64,000 nucleotides of DNA from JAENVU01 sp963756815 (GTDB lineage: Bacteria > Actinomycetota > Acidimicrobiia > IMCC26256 > JAENVU01). The DNA is taken from assembly GCA_963756815.1 (NCBI GenBank), contig CAVWPR010000011.1:8462-72461 (forward strand). The letters are read 5' to 3'. Shown piece after piece: positions 9,733 to 19,058 of the stretch. Under the pieces are notes generated by a model that saw only the letters and a program-made list of their open reading frames with translations, did not search any database and was not told the DNA's origin. Each line of letters starts with the position of its first letter. The first letter of the stretch is position 1. A program made the translations under genes and the position numbers.

Positions 9733-10762
9733 GCGGCCCGAGGCACCGGCTCGGTCACGGGCACGCGGCCGGGCGCGAGCTTGCCGGTCGGGTCGAGCGC
9801 GGCGCGGATCCGGCGCTGCAGCGCGACGGCGGGCGGGTCGATGCCGAACGGGTCGAGCTCGGGTGCGCCGGCTTCGCGGAGCAGCCACCCGTGGTGCGCG
9901 TGGGCGAGGTCACGCGCCGCCGCGAGCGCCTCGGCGGTGTCGGCGGCCACGTGCACGGTGCCCACGCCGTGCTCGGCGAGGTGCCGGAGTCCCTCCACGG
10001 TGTCGAGCGCGGCATCGAGGGGCGCGAGCAGACCGGGCGCGACGCTGATCCGGCCGCGGTGCGGCCCGGCGGGCAGCTCGGGGGCTTCTGCGGGTGTGAG
10101 CCCGACGGCGTGGGCCTGGGCGCGGAGATCGTCGGGGTGCCCTTCGAGCCAGACGTGCGCACCGCTCCCGTCCGAGGTCACCGCGGTCGGTGCGTGCAGC
10201 TCGCGCGAGCAGCTCGGCCGGCGCGCGGTCCGATCGCGAACCATGCCGACGCGGCCGGCACCGGCCGGGTCCGCAGGGTGACCTGCACGACGACGCCGAG
10301 GGTGCCGAGCGATCCGACGACGAGTCGGGGGACGTCGTAGCCGGTGACGTTCTTCACCGTGGGACCGCCGCCTCGGACCACCCGGCCGTCGGCGAGGACG
10401 AGCACGACCTCGAGCACCGTGTCGCGCAGCGGGCCCGCACCGAGCCGGCGGAGGCCCGACAGGCCGGCGGCGAGGGTGCCCCCGACGGTGGCCGAGGGAT
10501 CGCGCGGGTCGAACGGGCACTCCTGCCCGAACGCCGCCAGCTCCGCCGCGAGGTCCGCACACGGCGTGCCGGCCTGCACGGTGACGGTCATGTCGGCGGG
10601 CTGGACGTCGAGCACACCCGATGGTGCCCGCACCTCGGACGCGTCGTGCACCGCACCACCCACCGACGCGTGGGTGCCGGCGCCGCACGCGACGACGGTC
10701 GGCGCGTCGCGCACGAGCGTCCCGATGTCCGCGTACCGAGCCGCGAGGTCGATCACACCCAC
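9729..10762 (-). CDS. glcE: Glycolate oxidase FAD-binding subunit GlcE, two frame breaks
   Basis: Second FAD-domain subunit of glycolate oxidase. The N-terminal FAD-binding PCMH-type fold is recognisable: VVACGAGTHASVGGA, then VQAGTPCADLAAEL, SATVGGTLAAGLSGLRRLGAG, and the typical VKNVTGYDVPRLVVGSLGTLG block. The C-terminal half (HVWLEGHPDDLRAQAH to the end FDPTGKLAPGR) lies in a different frame. The join near 10200-10220 needs two single-base removals: a G in gccggcc and a G before cgcgagctg. They restore PAELLRELHAPTAV. The GTG at 10762 overlaps the glcD 3' end by 10 bases. FDPTGKLAPGR is typical of this family's C terminus. Confidence 0.88.
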
Positions 10763-12198
10763 GCTCCGGCCGGAATCGCCGCGAGGTCACCGCAGCGGCT
10801 CCCCTGCGGCAGCACCTTGTCGGGATTGGCCAGACCGTCGGGGTCGAACGCGTCGCGCAGCGCGGCCTGGAGGTCGAGGTCGTCGACCGAGAAGAACAGC
10901 GGCATCGCGTCGCGCTTCTCCATCCCGATGCCGTGCTCGCCCGAGAGCACGCCGCCCGCGTCGATGCACGCGCGCAGGATCTCGTCGCCGGCGGCGTGCA
11001 CGCGCTCCCACACGCCCGGCTCGCGCCCGTCGAACACGAGGAGCGGGTGCAGGTTGCCGTCACCGGCGTGGAAGACGTTCATCGTGATCAGGCCGTACCG
11101 GTCGCTGATCTCGTACGTCTTGCGGACGACCTCGACGAGCTTGGTGCGGGGGACGACCGCGTCGTGCAGGTAGTAGTCGGGCGCGATGCGCGCCACTGCG
11201 CCGAAGGCGGACTTCCGGGCCTTCCAGAGGAGCGCACGCTCGGCCGGGTCCACGGCGATGCGCACGTCACGCGCGCCGTGCGCGCGGCAGATGCGGTCGA
11301 CCGCGTCCGTGTGCGCGGCGACGCCGTCGGCGAGCCCGGACACCTCCACGAGCAGCACCGCGTCGGCGTCGCGCGGCAGCCCGGCGCCCACGAAGTCCTC
11401 GACCGCCTGCGTCGCACGCGCGTCCATCATCTCCATCGCCGCGGGCACGATGCCCGCCGCGATCACGGCCGACACCGCGCCGGCGGCGTCGTCGATGGCG
11501 GTGAAGTCGGCGAGGAGCGTGCGGATCTCCGGCGGGTCGGGCATGAGCCGGACCGCGATGCGCGTCGCGATGCCCATGGTCCCCTCGCTGCCGACGAAGA
11601 CGCCCCGCAGGTCGAGCCCGGGCGCGTCGGGCGTGAGCGAGGCCTCGACCCCGCCGAGCACCTCGACCGAGCCGTCGGGCAGGACCACCTCCACCGCGAG
11701 CACGTGCGCCGAGGTGACGCCCGCGGCGAGGCAGTGCGGACCCCCGGCGTTGGTGCCGACGTTGCCGCCGATGCTGCACGCCTGCTGTGACGACGGGTCG
11801 GGCGCGTAGTGCAGCCCGAGGTGGGCCACGGCCCGGGTCAGGTCCAGGTTCAGCACGCCGGGCTCCACCCACGCGACCCGTGCCTCGGCGTCGACCTCGA
11901 GGATGCGGTCCATCCGGGTGGTCACGATGAGCAGCGCGTCGTGGAGGGGGGTGGCGCCGCCGGCGAGACCCGTCCCGCTCCCCCGGGTCACGAACGGGAC
12001 GCCGTGCCGGGTGGCCGTGGTCACCGCGAACGCGACGTCGGCGGTCGACGTCGGGAAGCACACCGCACCCGCCCGCCCGGTCGCGGTGCCGGCGTCGCGT
12101 CGGTAGAGATCGAGCTCGAGCGGCTCGGCGCGCACCCGGTCGGCGCCGAACCGCGGGACGAGGGCGGCGACGAGCTCGCGGAGGCGCCGGTGGCTCAC
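10753..12198 (-). CDS. glcD: Glycolate oxidase subunit GlcD (FAD-linked oxidase)
   Basis: Catalytic FAD subunit oxidising glycolate to glyoxylate, or acting on D-lactate in close relatives. The FAD-binding domain covers about residues 40-220, with FVTRGSGTGLAGGA (FAD pyrophosphate loop), CSIGGNVGTNAGGPH and GVFVGSEGTMGI. The FAD-linked oxidase C-terminal domain follows, with NVFHAGDGNLHPLL and GGVLSGEHGIGMEKR, both diagnostic of GlcD. It is intact at 481 residues from a GTG at 12198. First gene of the minus-strand operon, divergent from the M20 peptidase with only about 27 bases between, so the two share a promoter region. Confidence 0.95.
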   Translation of the reverse strand: MSHRRLRELVAALVPRFGADRVRAEPLELDLYRRDAGTATGRAGAVCFPTSTADVAFAVTTATRHGVPFVTRGSGTGLAGGATPLHDALLIVTTRMDRILEVDAEARVAWVEPGVLNLDLTRAVAHLGLHYAPDPSSQQACSIGGNVGTNAGGPHCLAAGVTSAHVLAVEVVLPDGSVEVLGGVEASLTPDAPGLDLRGVFVGSEGTMGIATRIAVRLMPDPPEIRTLLADFTAIDDAAGAVSAVIAAGIVPAAMEMMDARATQAVEDFVGAGLPRDADAVLLVEVSGLADGVAAHTDAVDRICRAHGARDVRIAVDPAERALLWKARKSAFGAVARIAPDYYLHDAVVPRTKLVEVVRKTYEISDRYGLITMNVFHAGDGNLHPLLVFDGREPGVWERVHAAGDEILRACIDAGGVLSGEHGIGMEKRDAMPLFFSVDDLDLQAALRDAFDPDGLANPDKVLPQGSRCGDLAAIPAGAWV

Positions 12199-12225
12199 GT
12201 CGGTGTCGATCCGCCGATGCTACCG

Positions 12226-13671
12226 ATGACCCCCACTACATTCGCCGCCGTGGCGGAGTTGCAGCTGTCGACCTTCGTGGACGCGGCGCGCCCCGAGATC
12301 CTGGCGTCGCTCGGCGACTGGCTGCGGATCCCGGCGATCTCGGCCGATCCCGCGCACGCCGGCGACGTCCGCACCTCGGCCGACTGGTGCGCGGATCGGA
12401 TGCGGGCCGTCGGCCTCGAGCACGTCGAGCTCCTCGAGACGCCCGGCCACCCGTCGGTCTACGGCGACTGGCTGCACGCGCCGGGCGCGCCGACGGTGCT
12501 CGTGTACGGCCACCACGACGTCCAGCCCGTGGACCCGCTCGACGCGTGGCGGTCCCCGCCGTTCGAGCCCACCGAGCGCGACGGGCAGCTGTTCGCCCGC
12601 GGTGCGGTCGACGACAAGGGTCAGGTGCTCTACCACCTCGAGGTCGTCCGCGCCCTCCTCGCACGCGACGCTGCGCTGCCGGTGAACGTCAAGCTCCTCG
12701 TCGAGGGCGAGGAGGAGATCGGCAGCCCGAACTTCGAGGCCCTGCTCGCCGCGCACCGCGACCGGCTCCACTGCGACGTCGTCGTGGTGTCCGACACCGC
12801 GATGTGGGCGCGGGACGTGCCGTCGATGTGCACCGGCATGCGCGGGCTGGTGGCGTTCTCGGTCGCGCTGCGGACGTCGTCGACCGATCTGCACTCCGGG
12901 TCCTTCGGTGGCGCGGTGCGCAACGCCGCGCACGTCGCCGCCGACCTCACGGCGGCGCTCCACGACGCCGACGGACGCGTCACCCTGCCGCAGTTCTACG
13001 ACTCGGTCCGGCCGGTCACCGACGACGTGCGCACCGCGATCGCCGCCCTGCCGTTCTCGGACGCGGAGTTCGGTGAGCACGCCGGGGGCGCGGCCCGCAC
13101 CGGCGAGACGGGGTTCTCGACGCTCGAGCGCATCTGGGTGCGGCCGACCGCCGACGTCACCGGCATCCAGGCCGGGTACGCCGGCGAGGGGATGAAGACG
13201 ATCGTCCCCGCCGAGGCCACCGTGAAGATCACGTTCCGCCTCGTTCCCGATCAGCACCCGGACGTGATCACGGAGGCGTTCCACCGGTGGCTCGACGCGC
13301 ACGTCCCCGACGGCGTCGCGGTCGAGGTCACGCCGGTCGGCGGGGTCGCGCCCGCGCTCACGCCGCTCGACCACCCCGCGGTGCTCGCCGCGGCGCGGGT
13401 CATCGAGCGCGTGTGGGACGCGCCCTGTCGCTTCACGCGGGAGGGCGGTTCCGGGCCCGAGGAGGCGCTCGGTCGCGTCCTCGGCGCGCCGGTGGTGTTC
13501 CTCGGCGTCGGCCTCCCCGACGACCAGATCCACGCGCCCAACGAGCGCATCGTGCTCGAGCAGTTCTGGAAGGGTCTGCTCGCGGTCGGCGAGCTGTGGT
13601 TCGAGCTCGCCGCCACCCCGTCCGTCCCCCGTGTCCCCCCACCAGCCAGTCACACCCCCGGAGCCGCCTGA
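12226..13671 (+). CDS. M20 family dipeptidase
   Basis: Zinc-dependent exopeptidase of the M20/carnosinase-like family, about 481 residues. Predicted metal ligands are visible in order: His in VYGHHDVQPVDP, Asp in ARGAVDDKG, Glu-Glu in VEGEEEIGSPN (catalytic Glu and ligand), Asp in VVVSDTAMW and His near the C terminus in IHAPNERI. The dimerisation/lid domain (STDLHSGSFGGAVRNAA, GIQAGYAGEGMKTIVP) is typical. The ATG at 12226 is preferred; an ATG at 12217 and a GTG at 12250 are in frame. The stop overlaps the following gene's start (TGATG), implying co-translation with the Cys-rich protein downstream. Confidence 0.9.
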   Translation: MTPTTFAAVAELQLSTFVDAARPEILASLGDWLRIPAISADPAHAGDVRTSADWCADRMRAVGLEHVELLETPGHPSVYGDWLHAPGAPTVLVYGHHDVQPVDPLDAWRSPPFEPTERDGQLFARGAVDDKGQVLYHLEVVRALLARDAALPVNVKLLVEGEEEIGSPNFEALLAAHRDRLHCDVVVVSDTAMWARDVPSMCTGMRGLVAFSVALRTSSTDLHSGSFGGAVRNAAHVAADLTAALHDADGRVTLPQFYDSVRPVTDDVRTAIAALPFSDAEFGEHAGGAARTGETGFSTLERIWVRPTADVTGIQAGYAGEGMKTIVPAEATVKITFRLVPDQHPDVITEAFHRWLDAHVPDGVAVEVTPVGGVAPALTPLDHPAVLAAARVIERVWDAPCRFTREGGSGPEEALGRVLGAPVVFLGVGLPDDQIHAPNERIVLEQFWKGLLAVGELWFELAATPSVPRVPPPASHTPGAA

Positions 13672-14442
13672 TGGTCATTCCCGCCGCACGTGAATGGGTC
13701 ACGTTCCCCGACCCGAAGCGCAAGAAGCACGTCTGGCACTTCGACGTCACGTACCTCACGTCCGCGCACATGTGCATCTACGGCCAGGGCTGCCAGGGCG
13801 TGCTCACCGAGAAGGCGCCCGAGCAGGAGGAGGGCTGCTGCTCGTACGGCGCGCACGCGTCGGACGCGAAGGACCGCAGGCACGTCGAGAAGGTCGTGGC
13901 CGAGCTCACCGCGGACGACTGGCAGTTCATCAAGAAGGGTCGCAAGAAGAGCACGTGGGTCAAGATCGAGAAGGGTGAGTGGCGCACGCGACTGCACGAC
14001 GACGCGTGCATCTTCCTCAACCGACCCGGGTTCGAGGGCGGCGCAGGATGCGCGTTCCACATCTACGCGATGCGCATCGGCGTGCACCACAGCGACGTGA
14101 AGCCCGAGGTCTGCTGGCAGGTGCCGCTGCGCAACATCGAGACCTACGACGAGGACGCCGAGGACGGCGTGGTGCACCACCGCCTCACCGAGTTCGCCCG
14201 CCACGGCTGGGGCGAGGGCGGCGAGGAGTTCGCCTGGTGGTGCACCGAGGAGCCCGAGGCGTTCGTCAACCGCGAGCCCGTGTACCGCGTCGTCGGAGAT
14301 CGAGATCCGCAAGATGATCGGCGACGAGCTCTACGAGAGCATGGCCGCGTACCTCGACACGCGCCTGGCCCAGCAGACGCCTCCGATCGCCCACCCGGCC
14401 GCGGTCCCCGTCGAGCTCGGCCGCACCCGCCGGTCGGCGTGA
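13671..14442 (+). CDS. Cysteine-rich conserved protein of unknown function
   Basis: I recognise no named family with certainty; it resembles uncharacterised actinobacterial proteins with a Cys-rich metal-site look. Cysteines cluster in MCIYGQGCQG, EGCCSYGAH, DACIFLN, GGAGCAFH, EVCWQV and WWCTEEP, with several histidines between. A Zn or Fe/S site is therefore plausible but unproven. The frame breaks near 14292 at gtcggag; dropping one G restores SEIEIRKMIGDELYESMAAYLD and the stop at 14440-14442. The ATG overlaps the M20 peptidase stop, and a gamma carbonic anhydrase gene follows 38 bases on. About 256 residues after repair. Confidence 0.7.
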
Positions 14443-14480
14443 GCCGCGCCCGCACGGCCTGATCGTCGGAGAGGATCACC

Positions 14481-15011
14481 ATGCCGCTGTTCGCGTTCGA
14501 GGGGCTCAGCCCCCAGGTCCACGGCCGCGCGTTCATCGCGCCCACGGCCACGCTCGTCGGCGACGTGATCGTCGAGGACGGCGCATCGGTCTGGTACGGC
14601 GCCGTCGTGCGGGCCGACTACGCGCCGGTGGTCATCCGCGCCGGTGCGAACGTGCAGGACGGCGCCGTGCTCCACGGACCGCCCGGGCTCACGACCGAGG
14701 TCGGGCGCGGCGCGACCGTTGCGCACAACTGCGTGGTCCACGGTGCGATCCTCGGAGAGGAGTGCCTCGTTGCCAACGGATCGATCGTGCTCGACGGCGC
14801 CACCATCGGCGCCGGGTCGTTGATCGCCGCGGGCTCGGTGGTCGCGGCGGGGACCACGATCCCGCCCGGGATGCTCGCCGCCGGTGCGCCGGCGGTCGTC
14901 AAGCGCGGCGTCGAGGGCTCCCCCGCCGACTTCTGGGTCAAGGCGAATCCGCCCGCCTACGCCGAGCTCGCCCAGCGCCACCGCGCGGGCGTCACCTGGA
15001 TCCGCGACTGA
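14481..15011 (+). CDS. Gamma-class carbonic anhydrase-like hexapeptide-repeat protein
   Basis: Left-handed beta-helix protein of the gamma carbonic anhydrase/YrdA/PaaY group, 176 residues. Hexapeptide repeats run through the middle (ATLVGDVIVEDGASVWYGAVV onward). Putative zinc-ligand histidines are in AVLHGPPG, VAHNCVVHGAI (two) and the flanking segments, matching the three-His site shared between subunits of a trimer. The C-terminal helix (FWVKANPPAYAELAQRHR) is typical. GGAGAGG at 14468-14474 is a good ribosome-binding site before the ATG. Whether it hydrates CO2 cannot be told, since many family members are inactive or bind CoA. Confidence 0.88.
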   Translation: MPLFAFEGLSPQVHGRAFIAPTATLVGDVIVEDGASVWYGAVVRADYAPVVIRAGANVQDGAVLHGPPGLTTEVGRGATVAHNCVVHGAILGEECLVANGSIVLDGATIGAGSLIAAGSVVAAGTTIPPGMLAAGAPAVVKRGVEGSPADFWVKANPPAYAELAQRHRAGVTWIRD

Positions 15012-15057
15012 CGCCTCCGCGGCCACGAGTCCGAGGTGGAGCTCGCGCTGGGACCGG

Positions 15058-15949
15058 TCAGGTGCCGGCCCAGGCCTCGTGGGCGTCGAGGGTCCTGCGC
15101 CAGAGCGCGTCCCGGCGGGTCGAGTCGACGTCGAGCAACGACACGCCGAAGACATCGGCGAGCGCGTCGAACCAGTCGTCACGATCATCGAGCACCTGCT
15201 GGGTCCGGTCCGCCTCGATGCGGCCGAGCACGAGGCCGATCATCGAGTCGACACCGGTCGCGTCGCGGCGGTGCGCGAGGAGCATCGACACGAAGAGCGA
15301 CGTCGGCGCGTGCGATTGCTCGAAGTGGTGAGCGGCGAACGCGTCGAGCGTCACGGGCGCCGAGTCGAACGCGACGAAGTGGACGTTGCAGTGCGGATGC
15401 TCGATCAGCAGGCGCCGATCCCCGTGCTCGGGCGGCGCGTCCTCGGGCGCGGCCCGCAGCTCGTACCCGATCGGCTCCTGGCGGTAGCGACCCACGACCA
15501 ACGGGATCGGCTCGAGGAGGCCCTCGCCGAGACCGACGTCGACGTACCAGCTGCCACCGGGGTTCGCGTCGTCGGCCAGACCCGCGACGCGCAGCACCAT
15601 GTGGTTGCCGAGGCCGGTCGGTGGGACCCTCGGGTCCGTGCACGGCGCCGAGGTGCATGGTGACGTCGTAGCCGAGCGTCTGGAGGAGCGCGGCGAAGCC
15701 GCCGTTCAGGTGGTAGCAGTACCCGCCGCGACCGGAGCCGACGAAGCGGGCCACGGCCGCTTCCGGGTCGAGGTCCCACTCGTCACCGAGATGGATCCAG
15801 GTGCTCTCGTGCGCGAGCGCGCCCTGGTGGGCCCGGTGCAGCTCGCGCAGCGCCGCGAGCGACGGCGGAGCGGCCTCCGCGCCGATGCGCGCGAGGTACG
15901 GCCGGAGCAGCTCGTCCGGGAGCGCCGACGGTCGGGGGACGCGATCCAC
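15058..15949 (-). CDS. nat: Arylamine N-acetyltransferase, one frame break
   Basis: Transfers acetyl from acetyl-CoA to arylamines, hydrazines or related acyl acceptors. The Cys-His-Asp triad is visible: Cys in GRGGYCYHLNG, His in GLGNHMVLRV and Asp in WYVDVGLGEG. The N-terminal half begins at a GTG at 15949 (DRVPRPSALPDELLRPYLARIG). The frame breaks near 15620 in accgacc; removing one G gives the continuous EGPTTGLGNHMVLRV. About 296 residues, slightly longer than the usual 270-280. It is the last gene of a minus-strand run (GroES-like, SDR, esterase, NAT) and ends 46 bases from the convergent carbonic anhydrase gene. Confidence 0.88.
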
Positions 15950-15966
15950 GACCCGACGATCGCTGC

Positions 15967-16830
15967 TCAGCGCGCGGAGAAGAAGTCGAGGATGATGTCG
16001 GTGGCGCTGATCGTGTGCGTCGTCCCGCCGAACTGCGGCAGGTCGACGGCACCGCCGGGCCACGTGTGACCGCCGCCCTCGACCGTGTAGAGCGTGGCCG
16101 CGAGATGGTCGTCGCAGCCGCGGTACGTGCGCACCTGGATGTCCGGCTCGATGCGCGTCTCGGACGGAGTGGTGTCGCAGCCGTCGAGCGTCGCCCACGA
16201 GGCGATGATCGGACCCGCGAGGCTGTAGTTGACGATCGGATCCGCGTTGCCGTGGAAGTAGAGCACGCGCATCCGGGTGCCGTTCGAGCAGGCCGGCAGC
16301 ATCGCGGTGACGCCGGCGACGGCCCGCAGCTTCAGGCCGGGCAGGCACGCGACCGCGCCGCTCATGGCCCCGCCGTTCGACATCCCCGTGCTGTACCGGC
16401 GGGTCGGACTGATGCAGAGCGTCGCGTCGAGATACCGCACGAGGTCCTCGGTGAACGTGAAGTCGACCGACGGGTCGGTGAAGTCGAACTGGTTGTCGAT
16501 CCCGTCCGGCGTCGCGACGACGAAGCCGCGCGTCTTGGCGCGGGCGTCCAGCTGCGTGTACAGCACCTGCTGGATCGCGTTGGAGCCGTGTCCGTGGAAG
16601 TCGAGGATCAGCGGCGACGAGTGACGGGGGTCGTAGTCGTCCGGGATCGTGAGCAGGTACGACCGGACGACGCCGCCGGAGCGCAGGTACCGCCGTTGCT
16701 GGAGCATCGGCGCAGCCGGCTTGCCGCAGCCGCGCGGTGCTCCCGGCGGCGGCGGGTTCGGGACGCATCCCGCCGTCACCAGCGCCACGACCGCCGCGGT
16801 GAGCACGACCGACAGCCGGCGAATGCGCAT
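15967..16830 (-). CDS. Secreted lipoprotein esterase (PHB depolymerase/LpqC-like)
   Basis: Alpha/beta-hydrolase of the polyhydroxybutyrate depolymerase/feruloyl esterase (LpqC) family, anchored outside the membrane. An N-terminal signal (RRLSVVLTAAVVALVTAGC) ends in a lipobox, with Cys as the predicted lipidated residue. Catalytic residues: Ser in STGMSNGGAM (GxSxG), Asp in HGNADPIVN and His in GGGHTWPGG. An LILDFHGHGSNA oxyanion region precedes them. The ATG at 16830 is chosen as it directly precedes the signal peptide; an ATG five codons upstream is possible. About 287 residues. Likely hydrolyses extracellular polyesters or ester-linked plant phenolics; the exact substrate is unknown. Confidence 0.88.
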   Translation of the reverse strand: MRIRRLSVVLTAAVVALVTAGCVPNPPPPGAPRGCGKPAAPMLQQRRYLRSGGVVRSYLLTIPDDYDPRHSSPLILDFHGHGSNAIQQVLYTQLDARAKTRGFVVATPDGIDNQFDFTDPSVDFTFTEDLVRYLDATLCISPTRRYSTGMSNGGAMSGAVACLPGLKLRAVAGVTAMLPACSNGTRMRVLYFHGNADPIVNYSLAGPIIASWATLDGCDTTPSETRIEPDIQVRTYRGCDDHLAATLYTVEGGGHTWPGGAVDLPQFGGTTHTISATDIILDFFSAR

Positions 16831-16889
16831 GCGGAACCCTGACACAGCGAGGTGGCCGCCTCAAGCGAGCCGCTCGCCGGACCGCGGGC

Positions 16890-16925
16890 TCGGAATCGGG
16901 CGTCGGGAGCCGGGAGCCGGGGGTC
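16890..16925. repeat. Short heptamer tandem repeat between two genes
   Basis: About five imperfect copies of a 7-base unit of the form (T/C)CGGGAG lie head to tail between the esterase start and the SDR stop: tcggaa, tcgggcg, tcgggag, ccgggag, ccggggg. Such heptamer arrays occur in intergenic DNA of several GC-rich bacteria and mutate in copy number. No function can be assigned here. Confidence 0.6.
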
Positions 16926-17668
16926 AGGCGTGGAGCATGGCGCCGCCGTCGACGACGACGGTGGTGCCGGTGATCCAGCTCGCGTGCTCCGAGGCGAGGA
17001 ACGTGGCGGCGTGCGCGATGTCGGCCGGCTCGCCGAGGCGATGGAGCGGCATGCCCTTCGCGATCGCGGCTTCGTTCGGCTCCCACAACGCCCGCGCCAT
17101 GTCCGTCTTCACCAGGCCCGGCGCGATCGCGTTCCACGCGAACGCCGGGCGCGAGCTCGGCGGCGAGGGTCCGCGTGAGATGCAGGAGCGCCGCCTTCGT
17201 GGCGTTGTACGCGCCGATGGACGTCTCCACCGAAAGGCCGCCGATCGAGGCGATGTTGAGCACCGCGCCGCCGTGCTCGCGCATCGACGCCTGCCAGACG
17301 AGCTGGGTCCACATCAGTGGTCCGGCCCAGTTGACCGAGATGGTCTTGTCGAGCCGGGGTCGGTCGATGTCGATGGTCTTGCCCATGTAGGGGTTGGTCG
17401 CCGCGTTGTTCACGAGGATGTCGACGCGGCCGAAGCGCTCGACGGTTGCGGCGACGCAGGCCTCGGCGTCGTCGGGGTCGCCGGCGTTGGCCGCGTGCCA
17501 CGCCGCGTCGCCGTCGATGCCCGCGACCGCGGCGGCGAGCGCGTCCGGCTTGCGTGAGGAGATCATCACCCGGGCCCCGCTCTGCGCGAACTGCTGCGCG
17601 ATCGCGAGCCCGATGCCGCGCGATGCGCCGGTGATCAGCGCCACCCGATCGTCGAGACGAACGTCCAC
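16924..17668 (-). CDS. SDR-family oxidoreductase, one frame break
   Basis: Classical short-chain dehydrogenase/reductase, NAD(P)-dependent. Landmarks: cofactor loop ITGASRGIGLAIA, ILVNNAATNP, the catalytic Ser in NIASIGGLS, the YNATK active-site Tyr/Lys pair and the C-terminal WITGTTVVVDGG. The frame breaks near 17134 in the segment after ELAPGVRV; removing one G joins it to NAIAPGLVKTDMARALWEP. About 247 residues after repair, the usual length. The ATG at 17668 follows the GroES-like gene by 12 bases, so both are probably co-transcribed. The substrate is not predictable; relatives include 3-oxoacyl reductases and glucose dehydrogenases. Confidence 0.87.
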
Positions 17669-17680
17669 CGCGCCGGCGAC

Positions 17681-18037
17681 CTAGAGGTAGAGGCCGGTCT
17701 CGCCACCGGCACGCTCGGAGGCGACGGCGTGGACGTCCCGTTCCCTGAGGATCAGGTAGTCCTCGCCGCGGATCTCGACCTCGAAGCCGGCGTCGGGCGC
17801 GAACAGCACGCGGTCGCCGGCCTCGAGGTTGCGCACGGTGGGGCCGACCTGGACCACCTCGGCCCAGACCAGCCGCCGGTCGACGTTGGCGGTGGCCGGG
17901 ATCAGGATCCCGGACCGGGACGTGCGCTCCCCCGCTTCCCCCGACGGCTGGCACAGCACGCGGTCGGCGGTCATGCGGATCGACTGCTTGGTGTCGATGC
18001 CCCGGGAGGCGTCACGGAGCGGGGTCGGTTCGGCCAC
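17681..18037 (-). CDS. GroES-like co-chaperonin family protein
   Basis: A Cpn10/GroES-fold protein distinct from canonical GroES. The core MTADRVLCQ, GILIPATANVDRR, VVQVGPTVRNLEAGDRVLF and EDYLILRERDVHAV follow the GroES beta-barrel pattern, including the K/EDYLIL segment near the C terminus. The GTG at 18037 gives 118 residues with an extra N-terminal arm (AEPTPLRDASRGIDTKQS); the ATG at 17974 would give the minimal fold. No groEL gene is nearby. The acidic, short mobile-loop region differs from true GroES, so it may serve a dedicated partner. The first gene of the minus-strand set, divergent from heme O synthase. Confidence 0.75.
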   Translation of the reverse strand: MAEPTPLRDASRGIDTKQSIRMTADRVLCQPSGEAGERTSRSGILIPATANVDRRLVWAEVVQVGPTVRNLEAGDRVLFAPDAGFEVEIRGEDYLILRERDVHAVASERAGGETGLYL

Positions 18038-18122
18038 GGAGCGGCACGTTAGTGGCCGAACGTCGAGGTTCCCGACGCCCCGAGGGTGCTTCGTGACGGC
18101 GGTGAGGTGACTGCTACCGTCC

Positions 18123-19058
18123 GTGGTCGTGGCCGCGGTTCCCGAGCACCTCGTACCGGCCGTCGAAGCATCCGGGCGCACCCGCTCCTGGACCTCCGTC
18201 GTGCGGGCGTACTTCATGCTCACGAAGCCGCGCGTCATCGAGCTCCTGCTCGTCACGACGGTCCCCGCGATGGTGCTCGCCGACAACGGCCTGCCCTCGC
18301 TCGGTCTCATCGGCGCGGTGCTGCTCGGCGGTGCCCTCTCGGCCGGCGGCGCGAACACGATCAACTGCTGGATCGAGCGCGATCGAGACCAGGTGATGCG
18401 ACGCACGCACTCGCGGCCGATCCCGGCCGGTGAGATCTCGCCGAACGCCGCGCTGGTCTTCGGGCTCGCGCTCGAGGCGGTGGCGTTCGTGTGGCTCACG
18501 CTGACCGTGAACCTGCTGTCGGCGTCGCTCTCGGTGAGCGCCATGCTGTTCTACGTCTTCGTGTACACGATCTGGCTGAAGCCGCGCAGCCCGCAGAACA
18601 TCGTCATCGGCGGCGCGGCCGGCGCGGTGCCCGCCCTCGTGGGTTGGGCATCGGTCACCGGCTCCCTCGCGGTTCCGGCGTGGGTCATGTTCGCCATCGT
18701 GTTCTGCTGGACGCCGCCGCACTTCTGGGCGCTGTCGGTCCGCTACCGCGACGACTACGCCAAGGCCGGGATCCCGATGCTGCCGGTGGTCGTGGGCATC
18801 CCCGCCGCGGCCCGTCAGATCCTCGTGTACGCCGTCGTCACGGTGGTCGTGAGCTTCGCGCTGGTGCCGGTGAGCGGCGTGGAGTGGATCTACGGGATCA
18901 CCGCGCTCGTGCTCGGCGTGATGTTCGTCGGCGCCGCCGTCGCGCTGCTCCGCAAGCCCACCCCCGAGAACGCGCTGAAGCTGTTCCACTTCTCGAACAC
19001 GTACCTCGCGTTGCTCTTCGTCGCCATCGCGGTCGACGTCATCGTTCGTGCGGGCTGA
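18123..19058 (+). CDS. ctaB: Protoheme IX farnesyltransferase (heme O synthase)
   Basis: Membrane prenyltransferase that adds a farnesyl group to heme b, giving heme o for aa3-type terminal oxidase. The UbiA-family first Asp-rich site is present in ANTINCWIERDRDQVMRRTHSRP, written here as NCWIERDRD followed by RRTHSRPIP; the second is in VRYRDDYAKAGIPMLPVV. About nine hydrophobic segments follow one another (IELLLVTTVPAMVLA, LGLIGAVLLGGAL and so on). The GTG at 18123 is chosen; a GTG at 18129 is also possible. About 311 residues. The next gene (TlpA-like) starts inside its 3' end. Heme A synthase, the next pathway enzyme, lies at 40814-41776 in this window. Confidence 0.95.
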   Translation: MVVAAVPEHLVPAVEASGRTRSWTSVVRAYFMLTKPRVIELLLVTTVPAMVLADNGLPSLGLIGAVLLGGALSAGGANTINCWIERDRDQVMRRTHSRPIPAGEISPNAALVFGLALEAVAFVWLTLTVNLLSASLSVSAMLFYVFVYTIWLKPRSPQNIVIGGAAGAVPALVGWASVTGSLAVPAWVMFAIVFCWTPPHFWALSVRYRDDYAKAGIPMLPVVVGIPAAARQILVYAVVTVVVSFALVPVSGVEWIYGITALVLGVMFVGAAVALLRKPTPENALKLFHFSNTYLALLFVAIAVDVIVRAG

